A DNA stretch of 9,438 bases from Kiritimatiellia bacterium (GCA_016295275.1 JAEDLN010000084.1:1-9438); one strand, 5' to 3'. Positions 1 through 5,639 are shown, counted from the first letter of the stretch. Program-made: numbers and translations. Notes: a model not told the origin generated them from the sequence alone.

Positions 1-831
1 TTGCAGCCCCGTTCGAACCGTCTTTTCCTGCTCCGTCACGGCTTGATAGGATTCGAGAACGGTCTCGCACATGCCAATCTCTCGGACGCGTCCGTCGTCA
101 AACCATACGCACTTCCTGCACAGACGCCGGATATTTTCCGTTTGGTGACTGACGAACAGGATCGTCCGCCCGCTTTTCGCAATGTCCAGCATCCGCTCCA
201 AACTGCGTTTGCGAAACTCCGCGTCCCCAACCGCCAAGACTTCGTCAATCAACAAAATGTCCGTCTGCAAATGCGCCGCAACCGAAAACGCAAGCCGGAC
301 ATACATGCCCGAAGAATAGCGCTTGACCGGCGTGTTGAGGTGAGGTCCGATTTCCGAAAAATCGACAATTTGACGGAAAACATGATCGATTTCCCGCCGT
401 TTCATGCCGAGAATCGCACCATTCAAATAGATGTTGTCCCGCCCCGTCAGCTCCGGGTGAAACCCCGTCCCGACCTCCAGCAACGCCCCAACGCGCCCCC
501 GCAACTCGATACGCCCCTCGGTCGGCAGCGAAATCCGGGAAAGAAGCTTCAGACAAGTCGATTTTCCGGCCCCGTTCCGCCCGATGAAGCCGACCGTCTC
601 CCCCGGCATGACATCAAAAGAAACATCGCGCAACGCATGGAAAACACCATGATTCGATCGCGGTACATCCCCGACTTTTCCGAGAAACGCTTCCGGATTG
701 CGGCCGCGCAACCGATGCCATTTGGCCAACAATTCGTCCCGTAACGTCCGATGTCCGAAAACACCTAGCCGATAGTCTTTCGAAAGATGCTCGATCCGTA
801 TCGCCGGCAACGTCTCGTTTTCGCTTTTCAT
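1..831 (-). CDS. wzt: Polysaccharide ABC exporter, ATP-binding subunit (Wzt/TagH type), C-terminus cut by window edge
   Basis: Nucleotide-binding subunit that powers export of a lipid-linked surface polysaccharide across the inner membrane with the permease encoded just upstream. I translated 277 uninterrupted codons from the ATG at 831; the frame is still open at base 1, so the 3' end is missing. Visible motifs are Walker A GRNGAGKST (residues 84-92), the family-typical ELTGRDNIYLNG stretch (about 127-138), a degenerate ABC signature YSSGM (172-176), Walker B DILLIDEVLAVGD (191-203) and the switch histidine in VSH (229). The altered signature followed by YVRLAFSVAA is characteristic of the Wzt/TagH/RfbB exporter ATPases. 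The start lies 9 bases after the permease stop, behind a G-rich GGGGGTGGA. Whether a C-terminal carbohydrate-binding domain follows, as in O-antigen Wzt proteins, cannot be seen. The exported polymer is unknown. Confidence 0.93.
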   Translation of the reverse strand, partial: MKSENETLPAIRIEHLSKDYRLGVFGHRTLRDELLAKWHRLRGRNPEAFLGKVGDVPRSNHGVFHALRDVSFDVMPGETVGFIGRNGAGKSTCLKLLSRISLPTEGRIELRGRVGALLEVGTGFHPELTGRDNIYLNGAILGMKRREIDHVFRQIVDFSEIGPHLNTPVKRYSSGMYVRLAFSVAAHLQTDILLIDEVLAVGDAEFRKRSLERMLDIAKSGRTILFVSHQTENIRRLCRKCVWFDDGRVREIGMCETVLESYQAVTEQEKTVRTGLQ

Positions 832-840
832 TCCACCCCC

Positions 841-1704
841 CTAAACGACATCCACAAAGGTGCGTTGCGCACGGTTGAAAAGCGCCAAGCCGATGAGAAA
901 TACCAAAATCGATATTCCCCACCCCGTCAACTGCATCCGCATCGTCAGATACGTCGGCGGAACCCCTAACAGCATGACCCGAGCCCACTCGACCGATTGC
1001 GTGACCGGATTGAGCAAGAGAATCGCCTTGAAAACCGGATCCGTAACGGCTGAAATCGGATAGACGATCGGCGTCGCATAGAGCCAAATCTGCTCGAAAA
1101 ACCCAAGCGTAAAGGATAAATCACGGTACTTGACCGTCAGCGCCGCCCACCAAAGCCCCGTTCCAACCGCCGTGAGAGCCGTATAGGCGATCGCAACCGG
1201 CAAGAACAAAATGTACCGAGACGGACAAACCGGTGCCCCTTGCAACCGGTAGTATGCGAGAAAAGCCGCCAAAATCACGGCATTCCAAAAGAAATACACC
1301 AGGTTCGAAAGCGGAAACGAAAGCGGTACCAGCAACCGCGGAAAATAGATCTTGCTCGCCATGGGAGAAATCGCACGCAACGAGTCGGCCGTGCCAACCA
1401 TGATGCCGCGAAAATAGTTCCACATCAAGATGCCGGTCATGTAAAACAGAAAATGCGGCAACCCGTCCGTCCCAATCTTCGCTACATGCCCGAATACGAC
1501 GGAAAAAACCAACGCCGTCAAAACCGGCTGTATCAAAAACCAAACCGGACCCAAAATGGTCTGCGTATAGATGACCGATACGTCCCGCTTGGCAAACAGA
1601 TACGCCAAATCGCGATAGGTCCACAACTCGCGCCATTGGATGTTCCACCAACCGCGCGGGGGCGTCAGCACCGTAATCGGATCTTGCTTGAAACGGAAAA
1701 TCAC
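841..1704 (-). CDS. wzm: Polysaccharide ABC exporter, permease subunit (Wzm/TagG type, ABC-2 family)
   Basis: Inner-membrane channel subunit of an O-antigen/capsule/teichoic-acid-type exporter, 287 aa from the start chosen here. Family hallmarks near the N-terminus are WRELWTYRDLAYLFAKRD followed by YTQTILGPVWFLIQP; then come LPHFLFYMTGILMWNYF and ASKIYFPRLLVPLS. Several hydrophobic segments follow, with KYRDL and ATPIVYP in the second half, all typical of ABC-2 polysaccharide permeases. The frame stays open upstream to a GTG at 1776. I prefer the GTG at 1704-1702 because it has a good ribosome-binding sequence (AGAAGGA, 5 bases upstream), gives the usual family N-terminus, and overlaps the isomerase stop codon as GTGA, a classic translational coupling. 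The next gene downstream is its ATPase partner. Confidence 0.93.
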   Translation of the reverse strand: MIFRFKQDPITVLTPPRGWWNIQWRELWTYRDLAYLFAKRDVSVIYTQTILGPVWFLIQPVLTALVFSVVFGHVAKIGTDGLPHFLFYMTGILMWNYFRGIMVGTADSLRAISPMASKIYFPRLLVPLSFPLSNLVYFFWNAVILAAFLAYYRLQGAPVCPSRYILFLPVAIAYTALTAVGTGLWWAALTVKYRDLSFTLGFFEQIWLYATPIVYPISAVTDPVFKAILLLNPVTQSVEWARVMLLGVPPTYLTMRMQLTGWGISILVFLIGLALFNRAQRTFVDVV

Positions 1705-2687
1705 AATTCCTTCTTCTTTTCCTGGAATGGAGAAAACTCTTGGATGGACGCCGTTTTGCGCAAATCCAAAATCCACTTCTCGAAAAGCTCGGCACGCTTC
1801 TTCGCCGACAGCTCTTCCTCGATCTCATCCCAAACCTCCGGCAATGCCAGGCGTTTTGCCGCTCTGGATTCGGAACGATACAGGAAAAAGTACGAACCGG
1901 AAAGCTCGATCGGACCCGATACCTCGCCGTCCGCCAACGCTTTCGCCGTCCCGGCCAACTGCGGAATCAACGTCTCGTCCACATTGACAAACCCATAGTC
2001 TCCGCCCTTGTCGGCAAACGAATGCTTCGAATACGTCCGGGTCGCTTCCGCAAAACTCTTCCCCGAAGCCAATGCTTCCCGAAACGCCGTCAGCTCGTTT
2101 GTCGAACCGACCGGTATCGATGCAATGTACAAACGAATCGTTTGCGGCTGCTCGAAGGAAGCCGTATGCTCCGAATAATACTTGCGAATCGCATTGGGCG
2201 AAATGTGGACGTTGTCTTCTACAAAGGTGCGCCGCATCGCCGAAACGATCATGTGCTCCCGCAATTGATCCTTCCATTCGCTGTAGGTCATCTGATCCTG
2301 CTGCAAATCGCTCTGCAAAGCCTGTAGATCGCCATGGTAGCGATCGTCCAAAACCGACGCCGCCATGCGGTCGATCGCATGGTCCGGAATCCGCATCTCC
2401 GATTTCCAATACTGCTGAATCACCAGACGCTGATTCTCCAAATCCCGAAGCGCCGTCCAATAGGCTTCTTTGAAAACGGCTTCGTCCGCCATCCCCGGAT
2501 TGCCCCGCTTCACCTTCTCCAATGCCGGTTGCATGACCCGTACCACATCGGAGACCAAAACCGGATACCCGTTGACCGATGCCGCCAACGCATCCGTAAC
2601 ACCCGGCTCGACCGCCGCACCGTGAACACCCGCGGCAACCCAACAGGTGAGAAATGAAAAAACGGTTTTGCGAAAAAGAGACTTCAT
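1701..2687 (-). CDS. Secreted parvulin-type peptidyl-prolyl cis-trans isomerase, SurA/PpiC-like
   Basis: Predicted periplasmic chaperone/isomerase that helps exported proteins fold, 328 aa. Residues 1-24 form a Sec signal peptide: basic MKSLFRK, a hydrophobic core, then a small-residue region ending near VHGAA. VNGYPVLVSDV (38-48) is the typical opening of a SurA N-terminal domain, followed by a helical region to about 165. One parvulin domain spans about 180-275, with the family block FAEATRTYSKHSFADKGGDYGF (split: FAEATRTYS at 212, KGGDYGF at 227) and SGPIELSGSYFFLY (257-270). SurA of Escherichia coli has two parvulin domains; only one is visible here. The C-terminal helix ends in a lysine-rich tail. 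It is the first gene of the operon and overlaps the permease start by 4 bases. A role in assembling the polysaccharide export envelope machinery is inference from position only. Confidence 0.88.
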   Translation of the reverse strand: MKSLFRKTVFSFLTCWVAAGVHGAAVEPGVTDALAASVNGYPVLVSDVVRVMQPALEKVKRGNPGMADEAVFKEAYWTALRDLENQRLVIQQYWKSEMRIPDHAIDRMAASVLDDRYHGDLQALQSDLQQDQMTYSEWKDQLREHMIVSAMRRTFVEDNVHISPNAIRKYYSEHTASFEQPQTIRLYIASIPVGSTNELTAFREALASGKSFAEATRTYSKHSFADKGGDYGFVNVDETLIPQLAGTAKALADGEVSGPIELSGSYFFLYRSESRAAKRLALPEVWDEIEEELSAKKRAELFEKWILDLRKTASIQEFSPFQEKKKEL

Positions 2688-2711
2688 AGATTCGAATAAA
2701 TGCTTTTCCCC

Positions 2712-2740
2712 ATCCTATCAAATATGCCCACCTTGGGCAA
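2712..2740 (-). promoter_or_regulatory. Possible sigma-70-type promoter for the isomerase-exporter operon
   Basis: On the minus strand TTGCCC (2740-2735) and TAGGAT (2717-2712) are separated by 17 bases, which would start transcription near 2705, about 18 bases before the isomerase ATG. The match to the consensus is moderate and no strong Shine-Dalgarno sequence lies before that ATG. The call rests on spacing and position only. Confidence 0.35.
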
Positions 2741-3015
2741 AGCCGCTTTTCGCAAGCCCGAAAAATCGCAAAACCAAGCTATGCCGCACTTGCGTTCGCA
2801 TAGTCACTCGCATTGGCTTTTTCTTTTGAATCGCTCCCACGCCGCGCTCCCCCGCCGCACCTTCGCGTCCCTTCGGCGCGCTCTCCACACGTCCCCGCAC
2901 CCGCGCGGTCCCAGTGGTCCGCCCCGTTGCGCGCTCCACGCTCGCGTCCCGCCGCGACCCCACGCCGCGCGTCCCTCTCGTGCGCACCGCCATAACACCC
3001 GCTCATTACCCGTGC

Positions 3016-3037
3016 GGCGCGATGGGGACATCGCGCC
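3016..3037. repeat. Perfect 9-bp inverted repeat with GGGA loop
   Basis: GGCGCGATG (3016-3024) pairs perfectly with CATCGCGCC (3029-3037) around a 4-base loop. There is no T-run on either side, so it is not a usual intrinsic terminator. It sits between the two copies of the ACCGCCAT repeat phrase. Confidence 0.75.
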
Positions 3038-3133
3038 CTACCGCCATTACACCCGCTCCATTCCGCCTCCGTTGCCGCGTTCCACGCTTGTGTCCCGCCG
3101 CGCCTCCCGGCTCGCGCCGCCGCGCTGCATCGC

Positions 3134-3155
3134 CCGCGGTGGCTCGCCACCGCGG
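3134..3155. repeat. Perfect 9-bp inverted repeat with CTCG loop
   Basis: CCGCGGTGG (3134-3142) pairs with CCACCGCGG (3147-3155) around CTCG. It has the same geometry as the hairpin at 3016-3037 but an unrelated stem sequence, and no T-run follows. Confidence 0.75.
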
Positions 3156-3333
3156 TGCGTGGCTTGGCATCCCGCGCTCCACGCGCGTCCCGTTGTGCGC
3201 ACCGCCTCGCGCGCACCACGCAACCGCTTCCCTCCCGCTCCCTCGCGCGCTCCACGCCGCCCCCCGTGCCAGTTGCCTCCCGCTCCCCTCGTGCGAGGGG
3301 CAACCGCTGAAACATAGGTCCTTCTCCCATTAA

Positions 3334-3416
3334 GGTTCAATTCACGCCCCTCGCGAGGGGCGACGAACGCGCGACGGCTGATCAGCGGGAGGCGGTGGTT
3401 TCAATTAACGCCCCCC
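3334..3416. repeat. Remnant resembling a type I-C CRISPR repeat pair (one nearly complete, one 3'-degenerate copy)
   Basis: The copy at 3334-3364 begins GGTTCAATTCACGC, continues with a perfect 18-base palindrome CGCCCCTCG/CGAGGGGCG (3345-3362) and ends GCGAC. From memory, reversed type I-C repeats follow GTTTCAATCCACGC...GCGAC with the same stem layout and a length near 31-33. A second copy starts at 3398 as GTTTCAATTAACGCC and loses similarity after about 3416. The start-to-start distance is 64 bases, leaving about 33 bases between copies, which is the normal type I-C spacing. No Cas3/Cas5/Cas7/Cas8 gene is in the window. It could instead be a REP-like palindrome of the neighbouring GC-rich region. 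Confidence 0.45.
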
Positions 3417-3459
3417 GTTTTCCGCCGTTGCGTTCTGCATCAACCCGAACGAGGAAGAT

Positions 3460-3483
3460 TCTCCGCGTCTCCGCGTCTCCGCG
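3460..3483. repeat. Three perfect tandem copies of an 8-base unit TCTCCGCG
   Basis: Copies at 3460-3467, 3468-3475 and 3476-3483. This short tandem repeat marks the right end of the GC-rich region; beyond about 3500 the DNA becomes AT-rich. No function is evident. Confidence 0.8.
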
Positions 3484-3510
3484 TGTACCTTTTCACACCA
3501 TGGTTATAGG

Positions 3511-3654
3511 ATGGCAGTGATTTTTTTTGAGATAAAAGCAAGCTTTTTTGACATGAAGGAAAGCCGTGATTTGGCAAAGGAGATGCTGCATTTTCTCATT
3601 GTAGTTCTCACCATGTTGCGTTATTATCCTCACGTTAGGTTCTTTGTTGTATAA
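3511..3654 (+). CDS. Unrecognised small ORF, 47 aa (doubtful)
   Basis: An ATG at 3511 opens a frame to TAA at 3652-3654. The product starts MAVIFFEIKASFFDMKESRD and continues with LAKEMLHFLIVV and LTMLRYYPHVRF; it is mixed basic/hydrophobic and reads more like protein than low-complexity noise. I do not recognise a family. The frame stays open upstream through the GC-rich DNA, so it could equally be the tail of a decayed longer gene. There is no clear Shine-Dalgarno sequence. It is convergent with the tracrRNA candidate and is the only plausible coding stretch between the isomerase and cas2. It may be chance. Confidence 0.2.
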   Translation: MAVIFFEIKASFFDMKESRDLAKEMLHFLIVVLTMLRYYPHVRFFVV

Positions 3655-3675
3655 GCCATAACACTTATGCTACAC

Positions 3676-3730
3676 AAAAACCCTTTCGCTCTTTGACAAC
3701 TACCCCCTTCTTTCATTCTAGTCAAAGGGA
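3676..3730 (-). terminator. Intrinsic terminator ending the tracrRNA candidate
   Basis: On the minus strand CCCTTTGAC (3729-3721) can pair with GTCAAAG (7-bp core CTTTGAC/GTCAAAG), and CCCTTT can also pair with AAAGGG (3686-3681), which is followed at once by five T (3680-3676). The stem is moderate with a long loop, so efficiency is uncertain. It would also stop any read-through from cas2 and the array. Confidence 0.5.
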
Positions 3731-3807
3731 TCTTCTTAAATCCCTAGGCGTGTATTCCATTGTACGCTTAGGGATTTATGAATGGTTTTCCCCCCGTTTC
3801 TCCATCC
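3676..3807 (-). ncRNA. Candidate tracrRNA of the II-C system
   Basis: Read on the minus strand, an anti-repeat comes first: GGGGGGAAAACC, then ATTCATAAA (3795-3775). By my hand alignment it pairs with the 5' half of the + strand repeat GTTGTGAATTG...: repeat positions 2-9 pair without a break (one G-U), then 11, 13-16 and 17-20, plus two G-U pairs, interrupted by single-base bulges. A long hairpin follows (arms 3777-3764 and 3751-3738, 9 bp, one A-C mismatch, 4 bp). Then comes a second stem (CTTTGAC/GTCAAAG) and CCCTTT...AAAGGG leading into TTTTT. Anti-repeat, hairpins and terminator in that order match known tracrRNAs. It lies 10 bases from the array, beyond its far end, as I recall for some II-C loci such as Campylobacter. 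The 5' end and promoter are not defined. Confidence 0.6.
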
Positions 3808-3817
3808 GCATTTGTTC

Positions 3818-4115
3818 GTTGTGAATTGCGTTTTCCCTTTTCCCCTTTCCACCAGCAAGTTGTCCTCATCTTACCTTTTATGAGTTGTGAATTGAATTTC
3901 CCCTTTTCCCCTTTCCACCATTCCGGCAGTTACATTGATCGCGCTCCGGGTTGTGAATTGAGTTTCCCCTTTTACCCTTTCCACCGCCGCTGACGAAGCG
4001 TAGCGACCATCTGATGTTGTGAATTGAGTTTCCCCTTTTACCCTTTCCACCAAACCGTCCGAGACCTAGACCAGTCTCGGTTGTGAATTGGGTTTCCCCT
4101 TTTACCCTTTCCACC
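3818..4115 (+). CRISPR. Type II-C CRISPR array: five 36-base repeats, four spacers
   Basis: Repeats at 3818-3853, 3884-3919, 3950-3985, 4016-4051 and 4080-4115 all begin GTTGTGAATTG and end CCCTTTCCACC. Spacers are 30, 30, 30 and 28 bases (3854-3883, 3920-3949, 3986-4015, 4052-4079). The third and fourth repeats are identical. The first differs at positions 12, 17 and 25, the second at 13 and 25, the fifth at 12. Degeneration is therefore greatest at the end away from cas2, which normally marks the oldest end. Strand is set to + because the tracrRNA candidate pairs with that reading and type II repeats often begin GTTGTG; degeneration polarity alone would suggest the opposite. Spacer targets are unknown. 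Confidence 0.95.
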
Positions 4116-4269
4116 GTATTTGGCAAAAGCCTTATAAAGCAAGGGTTTTATAGGAAAATATGAGGGTAAAAAAATCAGAAAACACCTGCCAAAAAGAAAA
4201 AAACGAATTGATTCTTCATCTTTCCGTTGAATAGCTTCGGCAGAAAACCTCTAACAAACAGTCCTCCTG
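4116..4269. promoter_or_regulatory. AT-rich stretch between cas2 and the array, possible leader
   Basis: Non-coding, 154 bases. Next to the array is an AT-rich dyad (CCTTATAAA about 4130-4138 against TTTTATAGG about 4146-4154, one-base bulge) and runs of A/T. On the minus strand, just after the cas2 stop, AACAG/CTGTT (4271-4257) makes a weak 5-bp hairpin, with T-runs further on that might end the cas transcript. The better preserved repeats face this side, so it could act as the leader for spacer insertion. No definite promoter is visible. Confidence 0.35.
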
Positions 4270-4626
4270 TTAAAAGAGTTCGAGTTGGGTGTATGTTGTC
4301 GGAGGCGGAACACTTTTTCTGCCACACAAGGTAATGGTGTCCCCAAATTGCTTGTCGGTTATGCGAATAATCGAAACAAGCCCTTCTGGGGGAATCATTG
4401 TACGAACTATTTGAATGTGAACATCCATGGATTCGTGTGTGGCGCAATGCTGAATGTAGACGGAAAACTGCATCATTGAAAATCCGTCTTTGAGGAGATT
4501 CTTACGAAAGATTGCAGCATTTCTTCGCTGGATTTTTGTGTCCGTCGGCAAATCAAAACAAACGAGTAACCATATGATGGTATAGTGCGAAAGCGCTTTG
4601 TACGTTGGATGTTTGTTGCCGTCCAT
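4270..4626 (-). CDS. cas2: CRISPR-associated endonuclease Cas2, type II-C
   Basis: Forms with Cas1 the integrase that adds new spacers to the array; 118 aa. The ferredoxin-like core starts at about residue 16: YTIIWLLVCFDLPTDT (15-30) carries the conserved aspartate (D25) of the Cas2 FDLP motif. It is followed by RKNLLKDGFSMMQFSVYIQHC, characteristic of type II Cas2, and IRITDKQFG near the C-terminus. The tail ends QLELF directly before the stop, which resembles a beta-clamp-binding pentapeptide. The ATG lies 9 bases after the cas1 stop. A 14-residue polar extension precedes the first strand, so a somewhat later start is possible, but no better ATG is evident. Last gene of the cas operon, facing the array. 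Confidence 0.95.
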   Translation of the reverse strand: MDGNKHPTYKALSHYTIIWLLVCFDLPTDTKIQRRNAAIFRKNLLKDGFSMMQFSVYIQHCATHESMDVHIQIVRTMIPPEGLVSIIRITDKQFGDTITLCGRKSVPPPTTYTQLELF

Positions 4627-4635
4627 ATGAACACA

Positions 4636-5625
4636 CTAATCAAATGTCGGAAATGAAATTCGTTTCTCCTTTTCAAGAAAACACGCCGCTAAAGAAGAAC
4701 TTGTCATCGTCATGGCAATAGACAACGGACGCCGTAAACCATCGATAATAACATCAGAAGCCAACAATTTCAAAATTTCAATCTTGTGTTCGCGTGAAAA
4801 ACTTTTCTTTCCATCTCCACTTTCAGACTTTTCCGCAAAAAAGTTTCCGAAAACCAATGAGTCCACAAAGGGCCGATAAGGCTCCATGAGATCATCCGCC
4901 AGTGCGAAGGCATCATATTGTGAATGATGATGGATTCCACGAATACAAAGAAGCCCTGAACCAACGAGAGCTCGGGCCATCGCTGCCCGAAGAATCGCAT
5001 AGCCATAGTTCAAAGCGCTATTTGTCAAATCCGGACCTTCTGTATCATGAGAGGTGGTCCGAGTTAATTCCCAAGCTTTAAAATAAATCATCGCAGCTTG
5101 CCCTTCCCGATTTTCAGGATCACCGCCGGTTATGAATTTGGAAAGCTGCAGAAGCCTCTCCGACTCCTCCCTGCCATGCCGAGAAAGACATTCGGCTTGA
5201 TTGCGGATTTTCGCCACAACAGTCTGCTTCCAAAATTGATCGCATTTCGTCTTTGTCGCCCCCAACTGTGCAATCGTGTTGCGATGGGAAAGCGTATGTC
5301 CCTCTAGTGGCTGCAACATGGCAGATGGCATCATTTTCCAGTCGCAAGTAATCACAGCAACATTGTTTTGTGCTAAAGCATCAAGCGCATAAGCACTGAC
5401 GACCAAGTCCCGACTTTCAAGCACGACAAAGCCTATGTCGGCAATCGGAACACAATTCCGTCCCAACAGTTCCTCCAACCGCAAACGATATCGTTGCTGC
5501 GACTTGCTTTCTCCTTCCTCAAGTTTTTGACTCATGAGAGAACTCCCCTTTCGTTGAAAGACAAGCTGATTGTCTTTCACGAAAATATACCCAGGATTCT
5601 CGAAACAAAGAGTCTTTTTCAACAT
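4636..5625 (-). CDS. cas1: CRISPR-associated integrase Cas1, type II-C
   Basis: Catalytic subunit of the Cas1-Cas2 spacer integrase, 329 aa. The N-terminal beta domain covers roughly 1-100, including PIADIGFVVLESRDLVVSAY and NNVAVITCD (88-95). The alpha domain carries the metal ligands: E174 in NREGQAA, a histidine in GIHHHSQYDAF (231-234) and the acidic residue of ADDLMEPYRP (E248, D244/D245 nearby). The spacing and IHHHSQYDAFALADD wording match type II Cas1. Between strands 2 and 3 it has a charged segment (about 27-58, GSSLMSQKLEEGESKSQQ onward) that is longer than I expect for this family. The start lies 14 bases after the cas9 stop with only a weak GGAAATCGG ahead, so translational coupling to cas9 is likely. 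Confidence 0.95.
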   Translation of the reverse strand: MLKKTLCFENPGYIFVKDNQLVFQRKGSSLMSQKLEEGESKSQQRYRLRLEELLGRNCVPIADIGFVVLESRDLVVSAYALDALAQNNVAVITCDWKMMPSAMLQPLEGHTLSHRNTIAQLGATKTKCDQFWKQTVVAKIRNQAECLSRHGREESERLLQLSKFITGGDPENREGQAAMIYFKAWELTRTTSHDTEGPDLTNSALNYGYAILRAAMARALVGSGLLCIRGIHHHSQYDAFALADDLMEPYRPFVDSLVFGNFFAEKSESGDGKKSFSREHKIEILKLLASDVIIDGLRRPLSIAMTMTSSSLAACFLEKEKRISFPTFD

Positions 5626-5639
5626 TACCGATTTCCAGT

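Larger units (their letters stand above)
2830..3300. repeat. GC-rich intergenic region of degenerate direct repeats and short hairpins
   Basis: No convincing gene. Long open frames on both strands here are a by-product of high GC and translate into Arg/Ala/Pro-rich low-complexity sequence. A phrase of the form gCGCTCCACGC-n-GTCCCGCCGCG recurs at 2929-2956, 3074-3102 and 3171-3196, with partial copies at about 2877-2898 and 3246-3264. A second phrase, ACCGCCATaACACCCGCTC, occurs at 2986-3010 and 3040-3064. A third, CCTCCCGCTCCC, occurs at 3231 and 3276. Two hairpins, each with a 9-bp perfect stem and a 4-base loop, sit inside the block. Together this looks like a family of decaying dispersed intergenic repeats. 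Confidence 0.7.

Noticed and set aside
1..744. Long + strand open frame opposite the exporter ATPase
   Set aside because: It is the antisense shadow of a minus-strand frame with complete ABC ATPase motifs; its own translation has no recognisable family features.
2645..2687. Lipobox reading of the isomerase signal peptide (FLTC)
   Set aside because: The residue before the cysteine is threonine rather than Gly/Ala/Ser, and a good ordinary signal-peptidase site (HGAA) follows.
2700..3330. Overlapping open frames on both strands through the GC-rich block
   Set aside because: They translate to Arg/Ala/Pro/Gly-rich low-complexity sequence, occur in several frames at once, and follow the DNA repeats; high GC alone explains the lack of stops.
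3345..3362. Perfect 18-base palindrome as an intrinsic terminator
   Set aside because: No T-run follows on either strand, and the palindrome has no loop; the repeat-relic interpretation explains its flanks better.
3778..3993. + strand ORF of 71 codons starting MNGFPPVSPS
   Set aside because: It is translation of CRISPR repeats and spacers; the internal protein repeat reflects the 66-base repeat-spacer unit (22 codons).
4204..4226. Second anti-repeat-like match (GAATTGA and CTTTCC) between cas2 and the array
   Set aside because: Only two short blocks match, the pairing is weaker than at 3775-3795, and no convincing hairpin-plus-T-run follows in the strand that would be needed.
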